Origin: Erigeron canadensis
Lineage: Eukaryota; Streptophyta; Magnoliopsida; Asterales; Asteraceae
Length of the DNA stretch: 64,000 nt
Direction: 5' to 3'
Assembly (NCBI RefSeq): GCF_010389155.1
Contig: NC_057768.1
Span: forward strand, 25,243,966 to 25,307,965
Shown here: positions 1-20,911 of the stretch, piece after piece
Numbering within the stretch: the first letter of the stretch is position 1
Layout: every line of letters starts with the position of its first letter
Position numbers and translations under genes: made by a program
Notes under the pieces: generated by a model
The model's database searches: none
What the model was told of the DNA's origin: nothing
The model's input: the letters and a program-made list of their open reading frames with translations, nothing else

Positions 1-467
1 TTGTCTTTATTTGAGTGAGGATAGGTGAGGAGGTATTTCGTGTAAGTGGGAAAAAGGCGGGGAAGAGTAAAAAAGGTTGGGAGGAGTGGAGAGGTACTCC
101 CCCAACCCTTATGGAGATAAACAAAACTTGGTGGTGGTATGGAGATAGTGTTGACATGAAAATACTTTTAATAGTTGACGAATTGAAATGCTATGAATTG
201 GATGGTCTAGGAATATCTTTTGCTTTAATAATTTATTTATTTTTTCTATTAAATAGTAAAAAAAAAAAATTTTTACAAAAATTAAGGGGGTTGTCTAATT
301 TGCTGTTAACAGCAGATGATTATTTATTGTCTCACCTTACATTCAGAGAGGTTGGGTTTTTATTTCATCAAATGTAAAAATTGATGTGAGGGCGAATACC
401 AATGTTAAACAACATATAATATTTTCTCTACGTAAAAACCCAAATAGGTGAATTGAGTTACGTAAAA
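1..467. other. Non-coding stretch left of the first LTR
   Basis: No convincing gene is visible. The sequence goes from G-rich to A/T-rich, and the only open frames are short and resemble no family I recognise. It ends at the TAAAA target duplication of the LTR-like element that begins at 468. It may be the edge of an older repeat or the flank of a gene outside the window. Confidence 0.4.
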
Positions 468-3424
468 TGTAACACCTGAGCTAGGGCTAAAAATATTACG
501 GAAATTATATAGTACAAGGTCGAATTAATGTAGATAATGAACTAAATGCAAATAAAAGATCCGGTGAATCCATAAATAAGTAAATCTAAGTACAAAATGC
601 ATAAGGAGCAAGCGACCATCAAAGTTTACAAAACAATCATCTAACGATGGCTTTCGATCCCAAGCATAATGCAAAAGTAGGCAAATGAATCCTTGATCCA
701 TATAAGTCCAATGCCCGGGTCCAAAAGCAAGCAACCTATCATACTTCACGTCATGGATTAACCTGGTTACCTGTAAAGTGTACTAATCAAGTCAACACGA
801 GGTTGGTGAGTTCGTAGTAATGATTCACGAGGAACCATCGTCAATAAACACAATAAGTATAAGTAAAGGCAAAACAAAACTTACAAGTAGCCTTTATGCA
901 TCATAATATCATTCACATCAAGATTACATAATGTAAAGTAAATGCGTGTAATAAACGAGCACAAAAGATATCAAAATCAATATGTGTCGTATGCATGACA
1001 AAGTCATAATGCATATGTCACACCCCGCCCAGGGTGGGTCCAGGGAGATGGTGACTTCTTGGGAGCACAATGTAAATTATAACAAACGACCTCTAAATGA
1101 GACATTTTTATTATAAAAACTTCTTTATTACATAATTATAACAACGAGTTTACAACTTTTAACAAAAATTTTTCTAAACAAAGCAACTATAATACTAGAA
1201 AACCTTCTCCTTGTTCATGAAATATGCAGATGTGACTCACAGAGCATGCTCCATTTTTAGACCTTAGTTTCCTGAGAAATACACGCTAAAATACGTATAA
1301 TGTTGGTGAGTTCGTAGGTTTTAACCATAAACGTTCACATGGATCACAAGATTTCAATTTTTGTGTAAATATCATAACGGATATAAAAAGACCAATAGTT
1401 TCGTATGCTTGCCTTGAGTGCCAATGCCTTAACCATTGCTACCTCTTCAGTAGTGTTTCACTCCAACACTGTAGTTTCAAATACTATATGCCCGTTTAAC
1501 CCAACTAGCATGACTAGCCCGGGCAGGGGTGTCAACCCCGATAGTACTATCCATAATATTCACGCGTTTGTTTCACGACTCAAGTTAACAAGGGGCTTTC
1601 ATAAGTGATCGTATACATAGCTATACATAAACTATTAAAATACTTGTGTCCATAAAATTGAGCAGTGTATTCTCACCCCAAAATATAAAATATTTTTAAA
1701 AGAGAGGCTACGAGACTTACCTTAGCAGCAAAAGTATAATTATAAGGAAGACAAGTTTAGCTTCAATGAAATTGTCCTAGATTAAATATTTTAATTAATT
1801 AATTGATAATTAGCTTAAAAAAAATGACTTTCTTTTACAAATTATTACGTACAAGATTTCACTAAAAATGTTCATATGCTGTTTTAAAACATTTATGATT
1901 ATGTTTATAATATAAAAGATTAAATCAGTATCCAAGAGTTTATCTAAATAGAATTTACTAAAAGGTTATTAACAACAATTTCATTCACAAGTACGCAACT
2001 ATTTAAAACCCATTTTTAAACATGCGGAGAAAGGAGATTTATCCTAGCATGGCAATAAAAGAAATATAAGACGGTAGATGAAATAGGTCGTTGAATATAC
2101 CTTTAACGGATGATTATAGACTTTGATCACGAACTTGAAACTAGACCCGTAATTTATCTTAAAGCAACTCTCAAACAAACCCGATACAATTTTAGAATTT
2201 ATTTTAAAATGAACTCGAACAAACTAACGACCCTTACATTGCCATTTTCCCTTGAAACTAGTTTATTATTATTAATGTTGGTGTGTTGAGAATGAGAGGT
2301 AGAGTCGATGTTAGTGTGGTTTGGAAATACGTTTACCAGTCCCTATTTACAGTACAAGGAAAGGAGGTGATTTGATTCAAAGCCGTGAGCAAGAAGGAAG
2401 GGAAAGAGAGGTGTCACAATCTTATTTGTCTTACTCATGAAGAAAGTTGCGGTGATGAAGCCAAAAGCTTTAGAATGACAAGTCTATAAGTATGAGGAAG
2501 CAAAACTAGATGATAATTCTTTAAAGCTAGACATAGATTGATGATTGAGCAGCTTCTTTTCTTTTCTTCTAGTCTTGTAAGACAACAATTGAAACCAAAA
2601 TGAGGGCCACTTTTGACTTTTTATTTTAATAGTTTGTCATGCTTGTTTCAAGTATCTATAACATATAATATTATGTACATACAAGCTATTAAGTGTAACA
2701 ATTCCTTCATCTCTAATTTAACTAAATAATAATAGTAACTATTATATTCTAAAATTTCTTGTTGTGTTAATTACGCAGGGGAGATTAGATCATGTATCAT
2801 ATTTCAATTAAGATTTATTCAAGTTTATAAAGGCAAGACATAATACAAAAATATATAATTAGTTTGGCTAAGCTAAAAATTTGCATATAGCACATATATT
2901 GATTTGGTTAATATTTAAGCTAATTAATAAGAGTATTTTTGAGGGTTGTTATAGCATATCATAAGTGTGACCATCAAACCATCAATGCAACGATACTCAC
3001 ATGTCATCCCAATGAAGTTAATTATTCTTGCACTAATCTATCTCAAATAACATTAAATGATGATGATTGGGTAAAGAGAAAGAGAAAGAGAGAGATGCAA
3101 GAATGAGTGTTCTTGGAGTAAATTAGAGAGAGAAAAAGAGATATGAAATGAGTGGATAAATGAGTGTAAGAGTGGGGAATGAATAGGGTTGGGTTGACTT
3201 AGTTGGGTCATGGGTCTTAGGTTACACCCATGGGTTGGCCCATCACATAGCTAGTTAAATTCACATAACGTATACGTCGTTACATACAATAAATTAGATA
3301 ATCGACCCGTCATGTACATTTCTAGTCATAATAATTCAAAAATGAACTCGATTATATTACTAATCAAAATAATTAGTCAACTAATACATATGGTCAAAAG
3401 AGGTCAAATATTGCGGGTGTTACA
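468..3424. mobile_element. Long solo-LTR-like element, TAAAA target duplication
   Basis: The element starts TGTAACACC and ends GGTGTTACA, a perfect 9-bp terminal inverted repeat with the TG...CA ends typical of LTRs. It is flanked on both sides by the same 5 bp, TAAAA (463-467 and 3425-3429), as retroviral-type integration leaves. The span is 2957 bp, no gag-pol frames are seen, and a second LTR-like unit (1016-2953) sits inside. Long LTRs with this start are common in plant Ty3/gypsy Tekay/Del-type elements; that family name is inferred. The best reading is a solo LTR left by recombination and later invaded by a relative. Confidence 0.7.
1016..2953. mobile_element. Nested LTR-like element inside the 468-3424 element
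   Basis: A second LTR-like start, TGTCACACCCCGCCCAGGG, lies at 1016. The far end reads GGGTTGTTATA at 2953, which resembles the complementary terminus with the expected final CA changed to TA. The 5 bp GCATA occurs on both sides (1011-1015 and 2954-2958) as a candidate target duplication. Both nested and outer units contain TTGGTGAGTTCGTAG, at about 803 and 1303, so they look like related families. The inner end is degenerate, so the boundary is less certain than that of the outer element. Confidence 0.45.
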
Positions 3425-3443
3425 TAAAAAGTTAAAAATAATC

Positions 3444-4358
3444 AAAAAAAAAAAGGAAAATTTCGTATATGTCATTGGTAACTAATAAAATATCATATTT
3501 GCTCAATTAAATTTTAAATATTCATATATGTCATTTTTAATACCTTAACATATCCAATATGCCATTTTTGAGTAAAAAAAATATCATATGTCTAAATACA
3601 TTATTAAATATTGTATATGTCATCATGATTTTTGAAACATATCTAAAATCTCATTAAAATATATTTAATATGTTCAGATTAATTAATTAAGTCAAATATA
3701 AATATCATCAATAGTTAAAAAACTATCGTTAAATTTTAAATCCCTACATTTATCATTTTTTTAATTCATGGATTTTTTTGCATCAAATGTCGTTGACATA
3801 AATTACTACAAAAATGTAGAAGTATCACATATGCTTAAGTCACTTACAAACAATAGTCGTGACAAAACCTAATTATATGAGGTGTGATATTTGTACAACA
3901 ACAAATGATACATTTACCACATATAAGTATTACTGACTTGTACTATATGCTTTAAAACTAATACATTGTAGTGAATTAATAAAAAGTTGTGGTACAAATA
4001 TCGTTTTCCTGATTATACCATGAATTGAATTGAATAACTAATTTAAGTATATCAATTAAATTAGTCAATGTTGATAACTTAATATTGAATTAAATTTGCA
4101 CAATTTTAAATAAACATGAATTTTGGATTATAAAATTAAGAGAAAATCCAGGTTTAGAATAAAATTATAAATTTACCACTGATATATGATATTTTATTAT
4201 TTAACAATGTCGCATTTGATACTGATATATATATATGATATTTTGTTATCTAATAATAACATGTTTAATATATTGATAAATTAAAAATTACATATTTTAA
4301 AATTTAATTATATAAATATGATATTATGTGACATATATGAAATTTAAAAAAAAAAGAT
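3444..4358. repeat. AT-rich foldback element with long imperfect inverted ends
   Basis: The first roughly 150 bp (around AAAATTTCGTATATGTCA and ATATCATATTTGC) return in inverted orientation near 4170-4350 (TGACATATATGAAATTT, AAATATGATATTA). The arms are imperfect but match in several blocks in the same order. There is no coding content between them. This fits a Mutator-like or other foldback non-autonomous DNA element just upstream of the TIO promoter. Exact ends and a target duplication could not be set. Confidence 0.4.
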
Positions 4359-4396
4359 AGTAGACATTCTAATTTTTCCACCGAGTGTTTTAACGA

Positions 4397-4404
4397 GCGG
4401 GAAA
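4397..4404 (-). promoter_or_regulatory. Consensus E2F site upstream of the TIO kinase gene
   Basis: GCGGGAAA on the + strand is TTTCCCGC on the other strand, an exact match to the E2F/DP consensus TTTSSCGC. It lies shortly upstream of the CT-rich leader of the TIO gene, so it is well placed for cell-cycle-linked transcription. The match is seen in the sequence; its function is inferred. Confidence 0.45.
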
Positions 4405-5466
4405 AGGAATAATTTCAAATTCCATCAATCAATCACTCTCTCTCTCTCTCACACATATACATATATGCATTGACGAGCTGTATCTATCTATATCTACATA
4501 TCTGTGTATCTCTAATTCGCTCTCTATCTAAACAAAATCAACCTTCATTTCCAGCTTTCACTCCAACTTGCTCAGATTCGGTACGTTTTCATCTTCAATT
4601 ATGTTTATTTTCTTTATATTCATTTCTATCCAATTAGATTCAACTATTTTGAAACCCTAATTCCCAAATTACATATCTTTTTCTGATAATTACTCATTTT
4701 CTCCCACTGTAGGTTGATCTTTAGGTTAATTTGTTTATGCTTGACGTATCTACTATCAATTGAAACCCTAAACTGGATTTGTGCTATTTTGAAATGTTAG
4801 AAATAAAGTGTCGAACCGACAATAAAGGCCGTTAGACGTAGCCGTACTCCCCGGACCAATCGATAATACTAAGAAACTCGGAAAGTGTAATTTTGATGAA
4901 ATTTATGGGGTGTTTGGGATTGCTTATTTATTAGTGCTTTTGTGCTGGAAAAAATAAGTAGAAGTACACCTGCTTTTAAAAAAAGTGATTATTTTTCATA
5001 AAATAAGCTGATAAACAGTTTCTGAAAATGTGGTTGTTGCGCTTATCTGCTTGAAAAAACAAGCAATAAGCAGATAAGTACGCAATCACAAAACCCCCGT
5101 TACTTTATAATGGAACATAAATCTAGGAGTGTAACAGACCCATTATTGGTAATGGTTCCCAAATGATCAGTCCCACAGTCAAGTTGAGAGAGGTAAATTA
5201 TGTGACATTATATATGGTTAAATCGGCATGGGTCTTGGATTTGAAACCTAAAGTTGTTTTGCATTTTGAATTTCACTGTTAACGTTTTTATTAGTTTAAA
5301 ATTTTGAATCTTTTATGCTACTAATATGTTTTGATATCATGATATGTTTCTCCAATATGCTAAGCAAAGGTATTATGAACTGGTGTTTATGAGATAAAAC
5401 GAGTGATTAGTTAATGCCTAATGGATTAGATAATCACTGCTAACAGTATAAATTAAAGTACCAGCA
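4405..5466 (+). other. TIO 5' leader with CT tract and probable leader intron
   Basis: A CT microsatellite (about 4435-4450) and pyrimidine-rich sequence suggest a transcribed 5' leader. A good donor, CAGATTCG then GTACGT at 4581, and an acceptor TACCAG ending at 5464 give an 884-bp intron in the leader, stopping two bases before the start codon. The intron holds a small MITE (4907-5098). Transcript data would be needed to fix the transcription start. Confidence 0.5.
4907..5098. mobile_element. hAT-like MITE in the TIO leader intron
   Basis: The left end GGGGTGTTTGGGATTGC is mirrored by GCAATCACAAAACCCCC at the right, and the internal blocks TTATTT...GCTTTT and AAGCAG...ATAAG are also inverted. 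The length is about 190 bp with no coding capacity. GGGGTGTTTGG-type ends are common in plant hAT-related MITEs; no clean 8-bp duplication was seen. Confidence 0.55.
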
Positions 5467-14918
<9,452 letters not shown>

Positions 14919-16381
14919 TCTATGGCCCCTTTTATTGATTTATATGTAAATAGATTACATGTTAAATTATTTGTAAAGAGACTAAAAATTTTCATTGTTA
15001 TTTGAATGTTAACAATTAGTGTAGCTCCTTGCAATGCTAATTAGTGATTTGTAAAATTTTTATATACCAAGAGTTCCCTGTTTAGTTTTGTTACTTTATG
15101 ATTATGTTTGTGAGTTATATGACCACTCCAAGTCTGCGACGAGAGAAAGTTTTTAGTGCTAAAACTTACAGGTGGTAACTATATCACAATATGGCTTCTT
15201 AAATTTAACCAAAATATAATCCCTTAAATGATTGATTCATATTATATTCCGTGTCACTATCAGTCATATAACTATCCTTCTGATATGTCATACTAATCAT
15301 ATGATTCATATCTTTATCTTAAACATATGTTAATAATCCAAAAATTTTATGGTGCATGTTTTTCAAAGAGAAGTAAACCAGGACAAAATCATAGAGTAAT
15401 TACTAATTAATGAATAGTGCTTATCCTGGTTAGAAACAAATGTCGTAAGTTTCAAAGATCATATATATATGCACGTGAACAAACATAGTGAGATTGTGTT
15501 AATTTTGTTCCAAATATCAGGTCCACCTAAACATAGGTTAGTAAAATATATCTATTTTTCTTTTAACCGGACAGGCTAGTGACTCACTCGATTATCTCCA
15601 TTACCCGAGTGCAGGTTCAAGACCACCAACAAAAGAAAACCCATGCATCACAAGTAAAAATCCTCGGCCTAATATGAAACGCTAATTTTTTTTAATCATA
15701 TATGAGACTTGAACTCATGGCCTTCCCATTATTAAAGTCATTGGGTACCTCATCTCAACCACCATCACTGAGGATCATTGGTTATATATAATTGTGTTTC
15801 ATAATTCGTGATATCATATATCAAAATTGGCAATGGTTATATATCTAATATATGTTTGGCGTGGCAACTAGATAAGCAGGTTTTAGCCATAGACCAAAAG
15901 GGGGGTCAGGGTTGGCATCGAGCTGGCCTTTACATTAACGTGGATCAATTTCTGACGGACGTCCCTTGTTATATACCACACCAGGCCATCCATCACTATA
16001 TTGTCTCATCCCTCCAATAATTCTATCTAAAAGATCAGAAATGGCCAACTGGCACTTTTCGTTTGATTATAAAATAATACTGCCAAATCATATATATAGA
16101 GCTAAAGACAAAAATACTCTGGGATTTGACTCTTCTTATTTTTCCATTTTATTTTTTCTCTTGTACTATACATAAACATATTTTTATATCATACACACAT
16201 ACACATATATTATATCTTTCATATATGCCATAATACAGAAGCCACGTTCACTTTTTACATTTAAGCTTATAGTTTGTGTCTCCTATATACTAGCAAATCA
16301 ACCCTCAAAAACATATATATACAAAAAATTATATATTGAAATTTAATATCTAGTTTCATTAATTGAGCTAGAAGATTGAGT
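14919..16381. other. Spacer between the TIO and SOFL genes with SINE-like pieces
   Basis: No gene is seen. The first few hundred bases are probably the TIO 3' untranslated region. At 15566-15650 a + strand tRNA-like segment has a good box B (GGTTCAAGACC). The SINE-like piece at 15685-15775 lies beside it on the - strand. The rest, down to about 16300, is AT-rich and probably holds the SOFL promoter. Confidence 0.4.
15685..15775 (-). mobile_element. Truncated tRNA-derived SINE-like fragment
   Basis: Read on the - strand, it has a box-A-like TGGTGGTTGAGATGAGG and a box-B-like GAGTTCAAGTCTC, and ends in an A-rich tail (T run at 15687-15694 on the + strand). The spacing fits a tRNA-related SINE head. 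No target duplication was found, so it may be a 3'-shortened or old copy. Confidence 0.4.
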
Positions 16382-17384
16382 ATGAACATGTCAACTTCTG
16401 AATGTACTAGTGGATGTGAATCGGGTTGGACCATGTACTTGGACCAATCCGTAAATTCGGGATATGATGAGAAATGTGAGAAAGGAAGTGGTCATGGTGA
16501 TGGAAAATGGCCATATGTGAGTATGGAGCAGGATGAGGAGGACGAGGATGATTTATCGATGGTTTCTGATGCATCTTCAGGGCCAAGACAAAAGTTTGAT
16601 GAAGATGATCAAGAAAATATATATGTGTTTGATTATGCTTCTCAAAGCAAAACGAATAAGGAGAGGAGCAAAGGACGATTAAACGAAAAGAAAACAAGTA
16701 ACGATGTTGATGATACCGCTAGTTCCACTTACATCTCCAAGGTACGTACGTACGTTATTTGATCTCAAACACTTCTAAGTAATTCTATAGTAGTTAAAAA
16801 TGAAAAATTATATCAATAAAAAGTATATATAAAACTCAATCGATTCATACAAATTATATCAAGGGTACGTGATACAATACCAACAGAAACTATTTACGGT
16901 CAAAGTCAGGAAAAAAATAATATTCAGTATATCAAACTTAGACATTTAAAGTGGGACTGAGAGAGAGTATATATCATCATGTGTTAAGTACTGTATATAT
17001 GTTATATTTTCATGTGAATTGTACTATTACATATATGTGCTTTTCCTAATATGTGACCCAAGGGCATATGCTAACATGTGATTTAAATATCGAACTAATT
17101 ATTTATTATATAGGCAAAATCTGGATTGTTGAAGAAAGTATCATCAGTTGCAAAGAAATGTGTACCAAATAAGTCAGGTACGTATTGTCATTATTTTAGT
17201 TAGAATTTTAGAAACTTAATAATTAGTTAGTCCGCTATGTATTTGTATTTTTGGCTTTATATATATATATATATAAGAAGCTATATATGGTCTTTAATTT
17301 ATGGTGTCAGGGGAAATGAGAAAAGGCAGTGACTACTTTGGTGCTCAGGGCTCAAGAGAATTGGGATCAGCAAGAAAGAATTAG
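16382..17384 (+). CDS. SOB FIVE-LIKE (SOFL) family protein
   Basis: SOFL proteins are small plant-specific acidic proteins; the Arabidopsis members affect cytokinin levels. Three exons (16382-16741, 17114-17177, 17311-17384) give 165 aa. Both family signatures are in exon 1: CESGWTMYLDQS near residues 13-24 and DDLSMVSDASSGP near 56-68. The middle is Lys/Asp/Glu-rich, and the short exon 2 reads KSGLLKKVSSVAKKC. The start is the ATG at 16382; the open frame extends a few codons upstream without another ATG. No enzyme domain or membrane segment is visible. Intron 1 holds an old Stowaway-like fragment near 16880-16970. Family identity is strong; the exon 3 boundary is less so. Confidence 0.85.
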
Positions 17385-17824
17385 GAGTGCAATAGTGCAT
17401 GTGGGGTGAGACATTAGATTTCTTAGGATCTCAATTGGTTAATTTGTTTGTTTATTTATTTTCTTGTTTTCTGTCTAGGCACTGGGAAACAACCTGAGAA
17501 CATAAGTGTATTTCTGTTTATTGTTATCTATAAGACAGCATGAAGCTAGCTAGCTTTCTCTGTCTTTTTCTTTACTACTAGCAGCTAGCTAGGATACGTT
17601 CAACACGTATATACGAATCGATCGATATCTATCCTTGAACAACGTACATTAAAATGATCAAGAATCTAACTAAAACTTCTGTGTGAGCTTTCAGCTGAAA
17701 AGGCAGGACAGAAGCTAGTTTTAGTCGTTAAAGATTTGGCCCGGATCTAGCTATATTTTTTCTTCACTGAAATCTAGGCCAAATCGTCCTGAGTGTGTAT
17801 CTTGGCGACAATGAATCAACGATC

Positions 17825-18157
17825 ATTTTTTTTTGAAAAGTGAATTTCGCTTGAAACTTCGTGTCGCGATTCGACAGGGAGAGATCTAGCATACGTTGTC
17901 TTAACCGGGTCCGCGCTAGAGAACTCTCTCGAAGTAGAAATGCCTATTTCAAATACTCTACGGGGGAAAACCCCCTACTAATCTGCCCGAAAGCACGACG
18001 ATTAATAGGGGTAAACCCTGCCCCTCAGACTTAAATCTGGGTATACCCAAGTCAAGCCCTCATAGAAGGACTACCTTATATCTCAAAGTTGGTGGAATGG
18101 TGATTCGTAAGACCTATATGTCATCAGGGGAACTCCAAACCACTACACCAACTTATC
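17825..18157 (-). mobile_element. SINE-like element, minus strand
   Basis: On the - strand the unit opens with TTGGTGTAGTGGTTTGG, a fair box A, and carries a box-B-like TTACGAATCACC about 45 bp on. It continues through a GC-rich body with GGGGGTTTTCCCCC and ends in an A run (T run at 17825-17833 on the + strand). This layout fits a tRNA-derived plant SINE of about 330 bp. No clean target duplication was found. Confidence 0.5.
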
Positions 18158-18539
18158 ATTGATATCAATTATCATCTATATATAGTCCATGAGCTATATT
18201 TCATTAGGCTTCTTAATGAGTCAGGAGATCATGGGTTAAATGCAAGTTCACTTAGTAGACAACACTGAAAAAAACATTATAATGGAAAGCCTCAATGAAA
18301 CGGCAAGTACACTGTGTTAAAACTTATGGTCTCTGGACTCAAACTTTAATAGAAAATCTTGGCAAACATGCAAAGTTAACTAGCTAGAAAGGTAGTTTTG
18401 TTCTTGACAGGTTCAACCAATATATCTAAAAACTTGAAATTAAGTCAGAATAATCGTACGTTATATACCTCAAGTACAATCTATATATGTATATGATGAT
18501 TTTGTTTAGGATATATTGGCTTATGCTATAGAAATACCT

Positions 18540-18890
18540 CATTTTGCTAGCAAACACCCACCATAAGGGTGATTTTCGTGTGGCTGTCTTTGTAGGGTGG
18601 TGTATCACCCCTCCAGGTCTTGATTGGGAAGGTACCGATCCCTCTTACCTTGGGGTTTTCGTTTCGTCGGTGTGGATTTTTTTTCGTGTTTTGGTTTTTT
18701 ACTGTAATTGACACGGGTTTTTACCGATCCCTCTTACCTTGGGGTTTTCGTTTCGTTTTGCTTTATTGTACTTAGATTGGCTTTTGCCTCTTTTTCTTGT
18801 AATTGTAATCTATCTTTTAGGATCATTAGGGTCTTAATTGCTAGTCTATCTTTAGTAATAAAAGTTTCCACCGTTCAAAAAAACTTAAAG
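18540..18890 (+). mobile_element. Probable LINE 3' end with internal 35-bp repeat
   Basis: T/G-rich sequence ends in AATAAAAGTTTCCACCGTTC followed by an A run, as plant L1 3' untranslated regions do. A 35-bp segment beginning TACCGATCCCTCTTACC is present twice, at 18633-18667 and 18722-18756, without mismatch. No reverse transcriptase sequence remains. The LINE assignment rests on the tail only. Confidence 0.35.
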
Positions 18891-19768
18891 CTATGGTTAA
18901 TTTACAGTAAATAGTTGTTACTAATAGCTGAAAATTTATTTTAAAAAACAATATTCTTCGTATACAATAATTAACTGCATGAGTCGGTGAATGATTCACG
19001 AAATCTTATTGATTATAACGCGCATGGTTAATTTGGTAGGAAAAGGTTACAAAATGTTTTTCACTCGGAATATTGTTAAAGGGTGATGACTGTATATCAC
19101 CAATTTTTAACTGTACATTACTAAATTTGCTTTAAAATGTTGTATGGTATAATTATGTAATGCATGTTTAATGGTGTACGGCTAAAAAGTGATAGCGTAT
19201 AGATCACCACTCGTTATTAAATATTTAATTTTAAATAAACAAGGAATTTTTGGAGCTCATAACCAAAATAGTTAAAATTTAAGTACAAGCAAGTGTACGT
19301 AAACCATAAAGAAAGACTTATAACAACATTTTAGGTTAAGCTTATAATAATATACTAATAAGTAATCCATGAGCAGTCCAACAACTTGCACTCTATACTA
19401 AAGAGAGAAAATAAGTAAATGGGATTTCTAAATGCATAATGAATAAAGATCGCCGAAGATTAGGGAGGAGGTTGGTAATTATATATGATCAAATTAGAAT
19501 CTATATATATTGTCGCATTCTTATTTAAAAATTATCAGCCTTCCAATTGCAATTGTGACACATGCAAGTTTTTGAATAAAATATACAATCCGGGACAATT
19601 TCCAAGTTTTTCTACCCCACAACCAACTATGCATGCCATCCTTACGTGGATGCATTTGTATTTTACTCATCCATAACACATGACAAAAATATGAGTTTCA
19701 TAAAAACTTAACCCCGACCGATTCATACCATGCTCATCAGTACTACTGGGTAGTGTGTACTAGTATTA

Positions 19769-20908
19769 GAGCTTTCACAGGTTTCGTCCTGGTTCGTCCC
19801 TGTCTCGTTCTCGCTTGAGGGACGAGCGCACACGGTTAGGTGTGGCTCGTCCCGGTGCTCGTTCTCGCGCGTCCGTCCCCCCAGAAACGAGCCGTTGCTT
19901 CGTTTTTTTTTTTCCCTTTTGTTAAGTAACGGTTAGGTTTTAAAATTCAAAAACATTTACACAAATGGCCCCTAAAACGGCTGATTTGTAACTTATACGA
20001 ATTTGACACTTTTGGTCCTTATTTATCATATATATATATATATATATATAACCCACACACATTTACACAAACCATAAACAATTTATCTAAAAAACACACA
20101 TATTCGAAAGTTAAACATGGCAAATAACATATCAAACATGACCGTTCACGCTGCAAAAATGGGGATGCAAGACCACATGCTTCGGAATTAATGATGCGAA
20201 CAGATCTGCTGTTAACAATGTCATTGACAACTTGACTGCCAACAAAGCGACACTCGCAGCCGCAATTGAACGACTTGAAGCTGCAGAACACACTCGCAAC
20301 GCCGTTGAAGTTGAGTACATTGTTTATCTTCGGCAGCACATCGACTGACACACACAAGCTATATCCAGCTTACCACAGCTACTAACACGTTAAACCACAC
20401 TATAGACCACGCATTATACTGGCAAGGCGCTATCGGTGGTGGTCGTCCTGATGATTATCTGACCGACCCTGGGAGGAGTACGCATCTCCGCAACCAGGCG
20501 ACCATGTCGGTTCTCTTGAATGCTATCCGTATATTCATCGCAATGACGGCAACAGTACTGTGGACTTGGACTACTCCGAGGCTTAGTCTTATGTATTGTG
20601 TTAGTGCTAAGTGTGTTTATTAGTAACGTGTTCGTATTATGTAGTAATGTTTTTATTTTACTGTATTGTATGTTATTTATTAATGAAATTTTAAGTGTGT
20701 TTTATTAAATTATTGAAGTTGTTTAAGTTAGAGGGTTAAAAGTGTATAATTAAATAGATGGTAGAATATTGGGTTGAAAGTGTAAATTTATATAAATGGT
20801 GGGTCCTAGACTAGTCCTTGGGTTGTGGGTGTTTTGGGGGATTAGTCCTTGGACGGTGCTGACAGTGACTAGTCCTTGGAGGATGAGTGCCTACGACTGT
20901 GAATGCTC
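19769..20908 (+). mobile_element. Harbinger-like non-autonomous element, copy 1
   Basis: The ends GAGCTTTCACAGG and CGACTGTGAATGCTC are inverted relatives, and TTA lies on both sides (19766-19768 and 20909-20911), the target size and sequence used by PIF/Harbinger transposons. The interior has a reading frame from about 20117 (NNISNMTVHAAKMG, then VIDNLTANKATLAAAIERL) that is interrupted. No transposase is seen. Near the 3' end, ACTAGTCCTTGG-type motifs repeat. It abuts a second copy that uses the same TTA. Confidence 0.65.
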
Positions 20909-20911
20909 TTA

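Larger units (their letters stand above)
17385..19765. other. Spacer with SINE-like and LINE-tail relics
   Basis: No gene is seen. After the SOFL 3' region there is a short imperfect hairpin (17733-17785), a - strand SINE-like unit (17825-18157) and a probable LINE 3' end (18540-18890). From 18890 to 19765 the sequence is AT-rich without recognisable structure. Confidence 0.4.

Noticed and set aside
17733..17785. Hairpin GATTTGGCC...GGCCAAATC as a microRNA precursor
   Set aside because: Only about 9 bp pair perfectly and the rest of the arms match poorly; no known microRNA sequence was recognised.
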